Assembly: GCA_015062245.1 (NCBI GenBank) | Contig: SUVA01000001.1 | Coordinates: 76,856-140,855 of the forward strand | Direction: 5' to 3' | From: Alphaproteobacteria bacterium | GTDB lineage: Bacteria > Pseudomonadota > Alphaproteobacteria > CAAHEQ01 > UBA3637 | Length of the DNA: 64,000 nt | Shown: positions 34,729 through 43,714 of the stretch, one piece after another | Position numbering within the stretch: position 1 is the first letter of the stretch | Layout: each line of letters begins with the position of its first letter | Position numbers and translations under genes: made by a program | Notes under the pieces: generated by a model | The model's database searches: none | What the model saw: only the letters and a program-made list of their open reading frames with translations | Told to the model about the DNA's origin: nothing

Positions 34729-35455
34729 AATTTTATTTGCCGGATTTATTTTATTTTTGGTCGGATTGGGCTTTATTTTTGCATCTGCATCCAAAACAAA
34801 TCAATTGGAAGAAAAATATAAATCCTATGGTTTTATACAATCCGATGTACATTATGAAAAAATGGAAAAATCATGGGGGGAACAGGGCTTGATTTTTTAT
34901 CAATTAAAATTCCCCGGTTTAAACGTTCCTCACCGTGTGGAAAAAATGATTTTAAATATGAATGATAAAGGCTTAAATGCCCGTTTAACAAATGTGCATT
35001 TAAACGTTAAACAGGCAATGCAAAATTTATATACCTCTGATACAATGCAGGCTTTAAATAAATATGTCCCTTATCAGGATTTTTTCAATCGCATTTTAAC
35101 CTCTTTATCTTTATTGGGAATTGACGAATTTGTCGGGGACATTTTGGTCAATACAACTTACAGTGATTTAAAAACAATGAATTTTTCAATTCAGATAAAT
35201 CAAGATAAAAAAGAAACGCTTGTTGTGGATGGTGTTATCCATGTGCCAGTCGTGGGATTACCGCAATTATCCGATTTATGGCAGGGTGATTTAAAATCAG
35301 CCGATATACAGGTGAAAGATAAAAGCAAATTGAAACGTTACATTGATTACGCCAAAAGCCGTCAATTTGAAATTCCACAAACATTAAAAAACGGGATAAT
35401 TTCTTTGAAAAAATTATCCCGAAAACTCCCCAAATTATCGGATATAATGCGCTAA
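34718..35455 (+). CDS. Hypothetical membrane-anchored periplasmic protein, 245 aa
   Basis: Overlaps the previous gene by 11 bp; AAAGGAG precedes ATG 34718. One N-terminal membrane helix (ILFAGFILFLVGLGFIFASA) works as uncleaved anchor, and the rest is periplasmic, with a repeated hydrophobic/polar strand pattern like LptC or lipid-carrier folds, though I see no diagnostic motif. Third gene of the dacA operon. Converges with the next gene, sharing 4 bp. Confidence 0.7.
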   Translation: MFHKILFAGFILFLVGLGFIFASASKTNQLEEKYKSYGFIQSDVHYEKMEKSWGEQGLIFYQLKFPGLNVPHRVEKMILNMNDKGLNARLTNVHLNVKQAMQNLYTSDTMQALNKYVPYQDFFNRILTSLSLLGIDEFVGDILVNTTYSDLKTMNFSIQINQDKKETLVVDGVIHVPVVGLPQLSDLWQGDLKSADIQVKDKSKLKRYIDYAKSRQFEIPQTLKNGIISLKKLSRKLPKLSDIMR

Positions 35456-35772
35456 AAATAAGTTTCCCACAAAAAAATCGCACTCAACGTGGATAAAACA
35501 ACCACATTGATAACAATAATATCCTGAATTGTACGAACAAAAACTTGTTTTGCTTCAAACATCGTTCCTTTCTCCAGTGTCAACCACCAAAACAAACGAA
35601 AACCAACGGCCAAAATGGATGAAACAATATACAAAGTCGGATCAAACAAAAAAGTTGAAACAGGTTTGGCCTCGGTTGATATGGCGTTCACAAACAATCC
35701 GATTAAAATTCCACAAATTACCGTTAAATTAAATGAAAAAAAAGCACTGAATAAAGATTTTTTTTGTTCCAT
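35452..35772 (-). CDS. Small membrane protein, 106 aa
   Basis: Three predicted membrane helices (LTVICGILIGLFVNAI, LYIVSSILAVGFRLFWWL, IVINVVVLSTLSAIFLW) joined by short loops. No known family. It follows the Sel1-repeat gene by 3 bp in the same direction, so the two are co-transcribed and may act together at the inner membrane. Confidence 0.7.
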   Translation of the reverse strand: MEQKKSLFSAFFSFNLTVICGILIGLFVNAISTEAKPVSTFLFDPTLYIVSSILAVGFRLFWWLTLEKGTMFEAKQVFVRTIQDIIVINVVVLSTLSAIFLWETYF

Positions 35773-35775
35773 GTT

Positions 35776-36762
35776 TTACCTTCTTCTTCTGATAATAATC
35801 GGTTCTTGTTTAGGTGTATTGGCAATTTCAATCTGGCGTTGCCGTTCTTCATAAACCAAGGGTGATTCCACCTGTTTAATAATATCACGTTGAATTCGGT
35901 TAAATTCAACCCGAGCCTTTTCCACCTGAGAAAGCGTCATTGAACGGCCCAGTTCTTCCAATGATTCTTTGGCCGGATCATATTGTTGATTTGCGGCCAT
36001 TTCCAACCACGCATGACCGGTAATCAAACTGCGCTCCACACCACTGCCGGCCAAATACATGGACGCCAATACATATTGCGCCGGCGCATAATTGTTTGCG
36101 GCCGCATAAGTATAATAACTTGCCGCCCGATTGAGATCACCTTGTTGTTCATAAATTTGTCCCAACAAATAAAAAGCCGGAATATCGTTTACCTTGGCGC
36201 TTTGAATCAAATAATCTTTGGCCTTTTCCACTTTATCTTCATTTTCGGTGGCCATATAAAATTCACCCAAATAACGCCCCACATACGGCCTTAATTCATC
36301 GGTTGGCACCCCTGATAATAATTCAATGGCTTTTTGGGTATCCATCAAAACACCATCTCCATTATAATAGGCCAAACTTAAATTGACCATAGCGGTAGCA
36401 TCTTGTTGTTCAACGGCCTTTTGATAAAATTCAATGGCCTTTTTCTTATTTAAGGGAACACCTTCACCACGATCATACATATAGCCCAACAACGATTGAG
36501 CATTGGCATTGTTTTTATTGGCAGATGCTGTTAGATATTCCACAGCTTTTTTCAGGTTTTGCGAAACACCCAAACCGTTGTAATAAAGATAACCGACATA
36601 GTATTGAGACCTGGCATCACCGGCATCGGCCGAAGGTAAAAAAGCACTGAACGCAGAAGAATAATTTCCCTCCTTAAAAAGTTGTTCCCCTTTTACAAAA
36701 TCAGCATGAACCACAAAAGGAAAAGTAAAAACAACTGTTGCAAGTAGTATCTTTTTGAACAT
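35776..36762 (-). CDS. Sel1-repeat protein, exported
   Basis: 328 aa with signal peptide (to HADF, about 21) and AGGGGAG upstream. About seven Sel1/TPR-like repeats (SQYYVGYLYYNGLGVSQNLKKA, AQSLLGYMYDRGEGVPLNKKKA, AMVNLSLAYYNGDGV...) cover 40-265, forming an alpha solenoid for protein contacts in the periplasm. The C-terminal ~60 residues are charged and end in IIIRRRR. Related proteins take part in envelope or signalling assemblies; the partner is unknown. Confidence 0.85.
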   Translation of the reverse strand: MFKKILLATVVFTFPFVVHADFVKGEQLFKEGNYSSAFSAFLPSADAGDARSQYYVGYLYYNGLGVSQNLKKAVEYLTASANKNNANAQSLLGYMYDRGEGVPLNKKKAIEFYQKAVEQQDATAMVNLSLAYYNGDGVLMDTQKAIELLSGVPTDELRPYVGRYLGEFYMATENEDKVEKAKDYLIQSAKVNDIPAFYLLGQIYEQQGDLNRAASYYTYAAANNYAPAQYVLASMYLAGSGVERSLITGHAWLEMAANQQYDPAKESLEELGRSMTLSQVEKARVEFNRIQRDIIKQVESPLVYEERQRQIEIANTPKQEPIIIRRRR

Positions 36763-36830
36763 ATTTTTCTCCCCTTAAAAATTTTTTTTTAATTATACTT
36801 TCAAAAAAAACAAAAAACAAGCCCTAAATG

Positions 36831-36866
36831 TAAAAAAATCGGATAAAGCCAAACGACTTTATCCGA
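36831..36866 (-). terminator. Terminator after the OmpA-like lipoprotein gene
   Basis: Perfect stem TCGGATAAAG / CTTTATCCGA (36839-36848 with 36857-36866) followed by T7 on the minus strand. Confidence 0.9.
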
Positions 36867-36883
36867 AATTTATAAAAAATGCC

Positions 36884-37315
36884 TTATTGTAAAACAATAT
36901 CTACACGGCGATTTTGGGCACGTCCTGCTTTTGTATCATTCGGGGCCACAAAATCGGTTGCACCAAAACCTTTAACGGTCAATTTTTTGGCACAAACACC
37001 TTCTTTTTCCAAATATCCGGCCACAGCTTTTGCCCGTCTTTGGGACAAGTCTAAGTTATAGGCCGCATTGCCTGAGTTGTCTGTGTATCCGTTGACATGG
37101 GCTTTTTTACCGTCTTCTTTCAAAATTTGAGCCGCTTTATTCAAATTTGTTTTGGCTTTATCGGACAATTCGGCCGAATCAAAAGCAAACAAAGAAGCAT
37201 CCAATGTATAATCCGCTTTTTTGCCAGGGCACATTTCGGGATCGTCTGTACATAAATGGGAACAGCCGGCCAACAAAACAGAACCTGCCAATAATGTTAA
37301 AAATTGTTTTTTCAT
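36884..37315 (-). CDS. OmpA-family (Pal-like) lipoprotein
   Basis: 143 aa; lipobox LAGC at 15-18. The OmpA C-terminal peptidoglycan-binding domain (about 38-142) shows FDSAELSDKAKTNL, VNGYTDNSGNAAYN and LSQRRAKAVAGYL, then GRAQNRRVDI with the Asp/Arg that hold diaminopimelate. An outer-membrane lipoprotein bound to the wall. It lacks tolB next door, so it may be a Pal paralogue. Four extra Cys-containing residues near the N-terminus (HLCTDDPEMC) could form a disulfide. Confidence 0.9.
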   Translation of the reverse strand: MKKQFLTLLAGSVLLAGCSHLCTDDPEMCPGKKADYTLDASLFAFDSAELSDKAKTNLNKAAQILKEDGKKAHVNGYTDNSGNAAYNLDLSQRRAKAVAGYLEKEGVCAKKLTVKGFGATDFVAPNDTKAGRAQNRRVDIVLQ

Positions 37316-37390
37316 ATTAAACTCCTTTGGTTAAAATAGATTACATTTTCAATATAAAGTTATTTTGCCAAAAATCAAGTATTATTTTAA

Positions 37391-37858
37391 TTAATTTGAT
37401 TTGATGGTTTCTGTTGTTTGATAAATTGTTTTTTCCGGCGTTACAATTTTTTCTGTTTTTTCACGAATGGTCCAATTTTTGCCGTTTGATTTTTCACCAA
37501 TATCTGAAAAATTTCCCATCATAAAACCAATAATAAGGGCGCCCCAAAAAACAATTTCAGCAAAGTATTTTATCAACCCCAAAAAACCACAGATATATTT
37601 GGCCGGTGTATTTGTATAAAAAGCTTTTCCGTTGCCGTCTGAATTGATGGTAAAGATATTGATAACCGACCATAAACTGGTAATCACCGTTCCCACAAAC
37701 CCTGTGAATAAAGTGATGGCCAATTGAATCAAACCACGCCCCCACCTTTGGGCATAAAAGTTATGCAAACCGAACGGGCCGAATAACAGTGCCAAAATCA
37801 CATAAATCAGTTGGCTTTTTTGGTTTTTATGATATATCTGCTTTGTTGAATTTTTCAT
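37391..37858 (-). CDS. TM2-domain membrane protein
   Basis: 155 aa from ATG 37858 with AGGAGG upstream. The TM2 motif is clear: LLFGPFGLHNFYAQRWGRGLIQL (about 22-45) and a second helix FVGTVITSLWSVINIF; a third hydrophobic segment (about 90-115, YFAEIVFWGALIIGFMMG) follows. The C-terminus is polar and Thr/Lys-rich. TM2 proteins are inner-membrane proteins of unclear function. Confidence 0.85.
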   Translation of the reverse strand: MKNSTKQIYHKNQKSQLIYVILALLFGPFGLHNFYAQRWGRGLIQLAITLFTGFVGTVITSLWSVINIFTINSDGNGKAFYTNTPAKYICGFLGLIKYFAEIVFWGALIIGFMMGNFSDIGEKSNGKNWTIREKTEKIVTPEKTIYQTTETIKSN

Positions 37859-37942
37859 ATTTTGCCTCCTTTTGTTCACTAAGAATGAGATTTTAAAACA
37901 CAAAATGCAACCCGAACAAAAGTATCTTTAATACCCCATATC

Positions 37943-37973
37943 AAAAAAAACAGCCCCGAAAATATCAGGGCTG
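37943..37973 (-). terminator. Terminator after the beta-barrel gene
   Basis: Stem CAGCCC / GGGCTG (37951-37956 with 37968-37973), then T8 on the minus strand. Confidence 0.8.
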
Positions 37974-37995
37974 AAATTATCAAATAAAATTTCGC

Positions 37996-38559
37996 TTAAA
38001 ATAAATACTTCAACTTAAACATAATTGTATCCGAATTCATTTTAGATGTATTGTTACGTTTTCCGCCTTTTTCATTGACCCATAAATGGCGATATTCAAC
38101 GGCGGCCGCCATAGCGGTATTATTGGCCCATTCAGGCAATTCAAAATATTTTTCCAAACCGGCAATGCCTTGGGCGGCAATAGTATTATTATGATCCCAA
38201 CGGGCATAACCCAAGCCCAAGCCAACATACGGTTCGGCCCACCAACCTGTGTTGGGAATGACCCCTGTGGCATTAGCCATTAAAGCACGAAAACGACGGG
38301 TTTTACCATGGTCAGGCTTTAAATTCAAATGCAAATATTCACCTTCCAAACGCAAATCAAACTTTTCGGTCGGAATCACTGTACCGGCAAAAACAGACAA
38401 CATTTTGGAAAAAGTGTCATAATCGGATTTACGGCCGTCTGTCCAAGCATGACCGCCGTTCCAGCTGATTCCATAGCCCAAACCGGCATAGTTTTCGGCA
38501 CGCACAGCACCGGCAAATAATAACCCGACAACAGCACAACTTAAAAACAATTTTTTCAT
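37996..38559 (-). CDS. Outer-membrane beta-barrel protein, OmpW/Opa-like size
   Basis: 187 aa from ATG 38559 with GGAGA upstream. A signal peptide (to AVRA, 21) is followed by alternating aromatic strands (YAGLGYGISW, FDLRLEGEYLHLNL, WAEPYVGLGLGYARW, MAAAVEYRHLWVN) and a terminal strand FKLKYLF ending in Phe, the outer-membrane insertion signal. Eight strands are plausible. Substrate or role not visible. Confidence 0.85.
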   Translation of the reverse strand: MKKLFLSCAVVGLLFAGAVRAENYAGLGYGISWNGGHAWTDGRKSDYDTFSKMLSVFAGTVIPTEKFDLRLEGEYLHLNLKPDHGKTRRFRALMANATGVIPNTGWWAEPYVGLGLGYARWDHNNTIAAQGIAGLEKYFELPEWANNTAMAAAVEYRHLWVNEKGGKRNNTSKMNSDTIMFKLKYLF

Positions 38560-38584
38560 TTTAATCTCCTTTTTTGATGGATAA

Positions 38585-38613
38585 ACCATATTCCTGTATA
38601 AAAAAAAAGTCAA
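38585..38613 (-). promoter_or_regulatory. Promoter of the beta-barrel gene
   Basis: Minus-strand TTGACT (38613-38608), 17 bp, TATGGT (38590-38585). Confidence 0.65.
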
Positions 38614-38670
38614 GTAAATTTTTATTTGCAAAAAGCAAAAAACTGTGATAGCCTTGAAAAAGGAGGCTAT

Positions 38671-41286
38671 ATGATGCACAAAGTAAATTTATCTCAATCA
38701 GGTCGGTCAATGTTGGAAATGCTGGCTGTTGTTTGTTTAATGGCCCTGATTTCCATTGGCGTTTTTGATATTTATTATGTCGCTGCGGACAAAGCTGAGT
38801 TTCATACATTAAATCAGGAAATAAACACCCGCTTGGTACAGTTGCGCCATTTGGCCTTAACATCAAAAGGAATTAAAGAAGAAACCGAAGAACAGGCTTT
38901 ATCCCGTGCTCAATCCGATCAAAGCACCTCAAGCTTACCCATTCGTATTGCAGAATCTAGTGAAAATGAATTTATTTTAATTGTGGGCTCCAATACCTAT
39001 CCTTTGGAAGAACCGTTATGCAAAAAAATCATGGAAAATTATCAAGGAAACAATCAACAATGTTTTATAAGTGGATCTTGCGACGGCACAACTGGCGAAT
39101 TTAAATTTTCAAAACAATGCAACCTGCAAAATTATCCCGAAAATTCAGATTTTAATTGTGGTCAAAATGCCCACAAAACGGCTTTCGGTTGCGAATGCGA
39201 TAAAGGTTATACAAATTGGAAAGAAGGTGTTGGTTGTTCTTTGATTGAGTTGGATTGTGGTGCACATGCCCAACAAGATGGCACCGAATGTGTTTGTGAT
39301 AATGGCTATGAAAATTGGACAGCCGGAAGCGGTTGTTCATTGATTGAGCTGAATTGCGGTGCACATGCCCAGCAAGATGGTACGGAATGCGTTTGTGATG
39401 ACGATTATGAAAATTGGGTAGCTGGAAGCGGTTGTTCTTTGATTGAAGAAACCTGTAACGAATACACAATAACATGTGAAAACGGTCAAGCGACAGAATG
39501 TGTTGAAGGTGCTTATTTGTTTAAGGGTGTTTGTTATCCCGAGGATGAAGATTGGGAGTGTACCGAAGATGAAATTCCCATTGAAACAATGTCTGGATAT
39601 TTTTATTGCATTCCGTCCAATGGTTCGGGCGTACAGTACTGTTCTGAAACGTACAGACCCCCATTGTTTGAGGTTCGATTGATTTGCGATTGTGAAGAAA
39701 AACACTACTACGATGAAGACGAATTCAAATGTATTCCTTGTCCTGATGAAAAAGCGCTGTATTGTACGGCAGATGGTGTAACAACCTGTGTTGGCGGTTA
39801 TACGGTTGAAGATGGAAGATGTGTGGAATGTGATGGTGCGGAAGGCGTGGCCTCTTGGAATACATGCACTTATTCGGGATGTAATTCATGTGCGGTCAGT
39901 GCGTGCAAAGAAGGGTATTGCCACAACAACCATCGGGTTACAACCAGTAATTCAAGTTATTTTACGGATTATTGTGAAAAAATTCCGACAGGGAATGGTA
40001 TTTGTGATGGCAATAACGGTGTTGTGTGCGATAATGGATACCATTATAATGGCGAAGATTGTGTTGTGTGTCCGGATGCAAACGCCACCTCCTGTGATTC
40101 AGAGGGCAAATCAACCGTATGTAAGGCGGGATATTACAAAGATAACGAAGATTATTGTTTGAAATGTCAAAATAATAATGAGGGAGTAGAACAATGGTCA
40201 ACAAAGTCAAGTTCTGCATGTGGGATTGAAACATGTAAAGACGGTTATTGCTTAAAATATGTTTATGGTGTATATCCGGGAACGACATATTCCGGTCCGC
40301 TGAATGAATGTCAAAAAATTCCGACAGGAAATGGTATTTGTGATGGAAATAAGGGTGTTGTATGTAATAATGGCTATTATTACAATGGGGATAATTGTGT
40401 TGTATGTCCCGATGAAAATGCGACATCGTGTGATACGCTGGGAATTTCAACATCTTGTAAAAGTTCGGATTATTATTTAACTTTGGGAAGATGTTGTCCC
40501 AAAGGAAGTACACTGAACGAATCAGAGGGGACATGTCTTGGCTGTACAGATACGGAAACGTTAGGGGTTTGTTCCTGTTCTTATAATCAATATGCTGATG
40601 GCAAAGGTGGATGTTGTCCAGTAAACAGTTCCGCAAATTCGGCAACCGGAAATCAGACATCAAATAAAAATTGTTATTGTCTGACGGGATATGCTTGGAA
40701 TGGAACCGAATGTTTGCCGATTTGTGCTTCCAATGATGATTGTGGTGCAAATGAATATTGTTCATCTTCTGGTTGTAAGTCTGTTGGTGGATATTCTACA
40801 TTTACATCTTCAACCGGAAAAGTGATGCGAATAAGCAGTGATCATATGACGCGAAACGATGCCGTTAATTGGTGTCAAAAACAAACAATCAGTGGTCATT
40901 CTGGAAGTTTATTAGACCTGCAATCAAATCCGTTTAACTGTTATACCAATGGAACAACAAATGCCTGGACCCTTCCTTACAGCTTTAATTATGGTTCAAT
41001 GAGCAATCCAACCAGTGATAACCAATGTTGTTGTGCAAGTGGACAGCAGTGTTGCTATTGGAATTATTATGTTTCGGGGTTTGGAGAAACAACGAATCCG
41101 GTCAAACATCTTGATTCATCAAAGGAATCTGAGGATATGAAGAAATTGTGTAATTATCGAACAGAGGAATTATGGACAATTAATATGCGGGGAAAAGATG
41201 AATATTATACAATTAATTGTTCAGACGGAACATATCGATTTAAAGGATTTGTTGTTCCGGCTACAGCCCTTGCAATTTGTGAATAG
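38671..41286 (+). CDS. Giant Cys-rich pilin-like surface protein
   Basis: 871 aa from ATG 38671, with AGGAGG upstream. QSG then RSMLEMLAVVCLMALISIGVF gives a prepilin cleavage site with Glu at +5 and a single N-terminal helix. The ectodomain is about 10% Cys: three tandem EGF-like units (GAHAQQDGTECVCD-type, about 190-285), then further receptor-like Cys modules, two of which are near copies (IPTGNGICDGN, VVCPD-NATSCD, about 450-610). The C-terminal domain (about 705-871, DAVNWCQKQT...) ends ATALAICE, like the ALCE end of the 30748 protein. It looks like a fibre tip or adhesin. Confidence 0.75.
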   Translation: MMHKVNLSQSGRSMLEMLAVVCLMALISIGVFDIYYVAADKAEFHTLNQEINTRLVQLRHLALTSKGIKEETEEQALSRAQSDQSTSSLPIRIAESSENEFILIVGSNTYPLEEPLCKKIMENYQGNNQQCFISGSCDGTTGEFKFSKQCNLQNYPENSDFNCGQNAHKTAFGCECDKGYTNWKEGVGCSLIELDCGAHAQQDGTECVCDNGYENWTAGSGCSLIELNCGAHAQQDGTECVCDDDYENWVAGSGCSLIEETCNEYTITCENGQATECVEGAYLFKGVCYPEDEDWECTEDEIPIETMSGYFYCIPSNGSGVQYCSETYRPPLFEVRLICDCEEKHYYDEDEFKCIPCPDEKALYCTADGVTTCVGGYTVEDGRCVECDGAEGVASWNTCTYSGCNSCAVSACKEGYCHNNHRVTTSNSSYFTDYCEKIPTGNGICDGNNGVVCDNGYHYNGEDCVVCPDANATSCDSEGKSTVCKAGYYKDNEDYCLKCQNNNEGVEQWSTKSSSACGIETCKDGYCLKYVYGVYPGTTYSGPLNECQKIPTGNGICDGNKGVVCNNGYYYNGDNCVVCPDENATSCDTLGISTSCKSSDYYLTLGRCCPKGSTLNESEGTCLGCTDTETLGVCSCSYNQYADGKGGCCPVNSSANSATGNQTSNKNCYCLTGYAWNGTECLPICASNDDCGANEYCSSSGCKSVGGYSTFTSSTGKVMRISSDHMTRNDAVNWCQKQTISGHSGSLLDLQSNPFNCYTNGTTNAWTLPYSFNYGSMSNPTSDNQCCCASGQQCCYWNYYVSGFGETTNPVKHLDSSKESEDMKKLCNYRTEELWTINMRGKDEYYTINCSDGTYRFKGFVVPATALAICE
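39248..39445 (+). repeat. Tandem ~99-bp repeats in the Cys-rich gene
   Basis: Two near-identical units start at TTGGATTGTGGTGC (39248) and CTGAATTGCGGTGC (39347); each encodes CGAHAQQDGTECVCD, then YENW and GSGCSLIE. An upstream diverged unit ends in GCSLIEL. Such in-frame repeats can change number. Confidence 0.75.
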
Positions 41287-41292
41287 CAATTC

Positions 41293-41321
41293 TTGACTTT
41301 TTTCTTAAAATTCGATAAAAT
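41293..41321 (+). promoter_or_regulatory. lepA promoter (leaderless)
   Basis: TTGACT (41293-41298), 17 bp, TAAAAT (41316-41321). ATG 41328 is 6 bases beyond, the expected +1. Confidence 0.8.
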
Positions 41322-41327
41322 ACGCAT

Positions 41328-43115
41328 ATGACAGAACTGAATAAAATTCGTAATTTTTCCATCGTGGCGCATATTGATCACGGCAAATCCACTTTGGCCG
41401 ATCGTTTAATCCAAATGTGCGGGGCCGTTTCCGACCGTGAAATGAAAGCCCAAATTTTGGACAACATGGATATTGAACGTGAACGGGGTATCACCATCAA
41501 AGCCCAAACAGTGCGTTTGGAACACAAAGGCTATGTTCTAAATTTAATTGACACACCGGGGCATGTGGACTTTGGTTATGAAGTCAGCCGTTCTTTGCAC
41601 GCATGCGAAGGGTCTTTGTTGGTGGTGGATTCCACCCAAGGGGTGGAGGCTCAAACTTTGGCCAATGTGTATAAGGCTTTGGATGCCAATCATGAAATTA
41701 TTCCCGTTATCAACAAAATTGATTTACCGGCCGCCGATCCCGATCGGGTCAAAAATCAAATAGAAGACGTAATTGGTTTGGATTGCACGGATTGTCCCTT
41801 GATTTCAGCCAAAACAGGCATTGGCATTGAAGATGTTTTGGATGTAATTATCAATCGTTTGCCTGCCCCAACCGGGGATAAAGAAGCCCCCTTAAAGGCC
41901 ATGTTGGTGGATTCGTGGTATGATCCGTATTTGGGTATTGTGGTGTTGGTGCGGGTGGTGGATGGTGTTTTACGCAAAAACCAACAAATTAAATTTATGT
42001 CCACCAATGCCACATATCGTGTGGAAAGATTGGGTTATTTCACCCCCAAAATGCAAGACACAAAGGAAATACAAACCGGCGAATTGGGTTTTGTGATTTG
42101 CGGTGTAAAGGCCATCGGTGAAACAAAAGTCGGTGATACCATTACCGATGAAAAAATGCCCTGCCATGAAGCTTTACCCGGTTTTAAACCCAGCCAAAGC
42201 GTTGTGTTTTGTTCTATGTTCCCCGTGGATATGAGCGATTATGAAGCCTTAAAAGAGGCCATTGAAAAATTGCAACTGAACGACGCCAGTTTCCAATTTA
42301 CGCCCGATAAGTCTATGGCCTTGGGGCAAGGTTTCCGCTGTGGCTTTTTGGGGCTTTTGCATATGGAAATTATCCAAGAAAGATTGTCCCGAGAATTTAA
42401 TTTGGATTTAATTACAACGGCACCGTCTGTGGCGTATCAGGTCTATAAAACAAACGGCGAAGAGCTGATTATGCACAATCCGGCCGATATGCCCGATGTC
42501 ACCACTATCCGAAAAATTGAAGAACCATGGGTCAAGGCAACTATTTTAACGCCTGATGAATATCTGGGCGGTATTTTGCAATTATGTACGGAACGCCGTG
42601 GGGAACAATTGGATTTAACCTATGTCGGCAATCGGGCCATGGCGGTTTATCGTTTGCCGTTGAATGAAATCGTCTTTGATTTTTACGACCGTTTAAAATC
42701 CATTTCCCGTGGCTATGCCAGCTTTGATTATGATGTGGATGCTTATCACGAATCCGATTTGGTGCGTGTGAATATCTTGGTACATGGCGAACAAGTGGAT
42801 GCTTTGGCGTTTTTGGCACATCGGTCTCAGGCTGAACGCCGTGGTCGTCAAATTTGTGCCAGACTTAAAGATCTGATTCCACGCCATCAATTTAAAATTC
42901 CGATTCAGGCCAGTATCGGCGGTAAAATTATCGCCCGTGAGGACATTTCCGCTTATCGTAAAGACGTAACCGCCAAATGTTATGGTGGCGATATTACCCG
43001 TAAGCGTAAGTTGTTAGAAAAACAAAAAGAGGGTAAAAAACGCATGCGTCAATTCGGTTCAGTTGAAATCCCGCAAAACGCCTTTATTCAGGCCCTTAAA
43101 ATTGGAGACGAATGA
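41328..43115 (+). CDS. lepA: Elongation factor 4 (LepA)
   Basis: 595 aa GTPase, usual length. G1 AHIDHGKST (14-22), the switch-[13 protein letters not shown]3 DTPGHVDF, G4 NKIDLP, then domains II, III and V and the family-specific C-terminal domain ([30 protein letters not shown]). It back-translocates or remodels stalled ribosomes. The next gene overlaps by 4 bp. The promoter leaves no 5' leader. Confidence 0.98.
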   Translation: MTELNKIRNFSIVAHIDHGKSTLADRLIQMCGAVSDREMKAQILDNMDIERERGITIKAQTVRLEHKGYVLNLIDTPGHVDFGYEVSRSLHACEGSLLVVDSTQGVEAQTLANVYKALDANHEIIPVINKIDLPAADPDRVKNQIEDVIGLDCTDCPLISAKTGIGIEDVLDVIINRLPAPTGDKEAPLKAMLVDSWYDPYLGIVVLVRVVDGVLRKNQQIKFMSTNATYRVERLGYFTPKMQDTKEIQTGELGFVICGVKAIGETKVGDTITDEKMPCHEALPGFKPSQSVVFCSMFPVDMSDYEALKEAIEKLQLNDASFQFTPDKSMALGQGFRCGFLGLLHMEIIQERLSREFNLDLITTAPSVAYQVYKTNGEELIMHNPADMPDVTTIRKIEEPWVKATILTPDEYLGGILQLCTERRGEQLDLTYVGNRAMAVYRLPLNEIVFDFYDRLKSISRGYASFDYDVDAYHESDLVRVNILVHGEQVDALAFLAHRSQAERRGRQICARLKDLIPRHQFKIPIQASIGGKIIAREDISAYRKDVTAKCYGGDITRKRKLLEKQKEGKKRMRQFGSVEIPQNAFIQALKIGDE

Positions 43116-43705
43116 TGAAATCCATTAAAGAATCAAAAATCCGTGAATATTTTGATTTTTATCAAACCAAAGTATTGCCCGAAGTGGAAAAATTGGCCAC
43201 CCAAAAAAAAGAAGGCTATCACGGTTTACATACCCATACGGATGCGGTTGTTTTTCGGGCCATTGATTATGCTTTGGAATTGGGGCAAAATCCAATGCCT
43301 GTGTTGTTTGCGGCGGCCTGTCATGATATGGCCCGTACACACGATTTTTATGATGAAACCCATGGTGAAAATGCCCTGCCGATGGCACAAAAAATAATGC
43401 ACAAATTTAAAAATGAATTGACGGATTCGGAAAAACAATCTGTGTTGTTGGCGATTAAAGACCATACGACAGGTGGGAATGCAACTGATTATATTTCGGC
43501 CTGTTTGTGGGATGCGGACAGAACCCGTTTATCGTGGGAACGGGGCTATTGTGAAGCGTTTTTTAACACCGAATATGGAAAAAAAGTCGCCTCAGGGGAT
43601 GCCAAAAAATATATTACCTGGCAAAATGAAGTTTTGGGCCGAACAAATAAAGAAAAGGAAGATTTATTAAAATTGATTGACCGATTAAAAACACATCAAA
43701 AATAA
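43112..43705 (+). CDS. HD-domain phosphohydrolase
   Basis: 197 aa; ATG 43112 overlaps the lepA stop (a second ATG at 43115 is possible). Metal ligands of the HD fold are visible: H in [11 protein letters not shown] in AACHDMART, and the distal D in LWDADRTRL. Cytosolic; likely acts on a nucleotide or other phosphoester. Not a RelA-type protein by sequence. Coupling to lepA is conserved here but the meaning is unclear. Confidence 0.85.
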   Translation: MMKSIKESKIREYFDFYQTKVLPEVEKLATQKKEGYHGLHTHTDAVVFRAIDYALELGQNPMPVLFAAACHDMARTHDFYDETHGENALPMAQKIMHKFKNELTDSEKQSVLLAIKDHTTGGNATDYISACLWDADRTRLSWERGYCEAFFNTEYGKKVASGDAKKYITWQNEVLGRTNKEKEDLLKLIDRLKTHQK

Positions 43706-43714
43706 TAATTTTTA

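Noticed and set aside
39962-40765. 267-codon antisense frame inside the Cys-rich gene
   Set aside because: His/Asn-rich low-complexity product mirrors Cys/Gly codons of the sense strand; no ribosome site or promoter.
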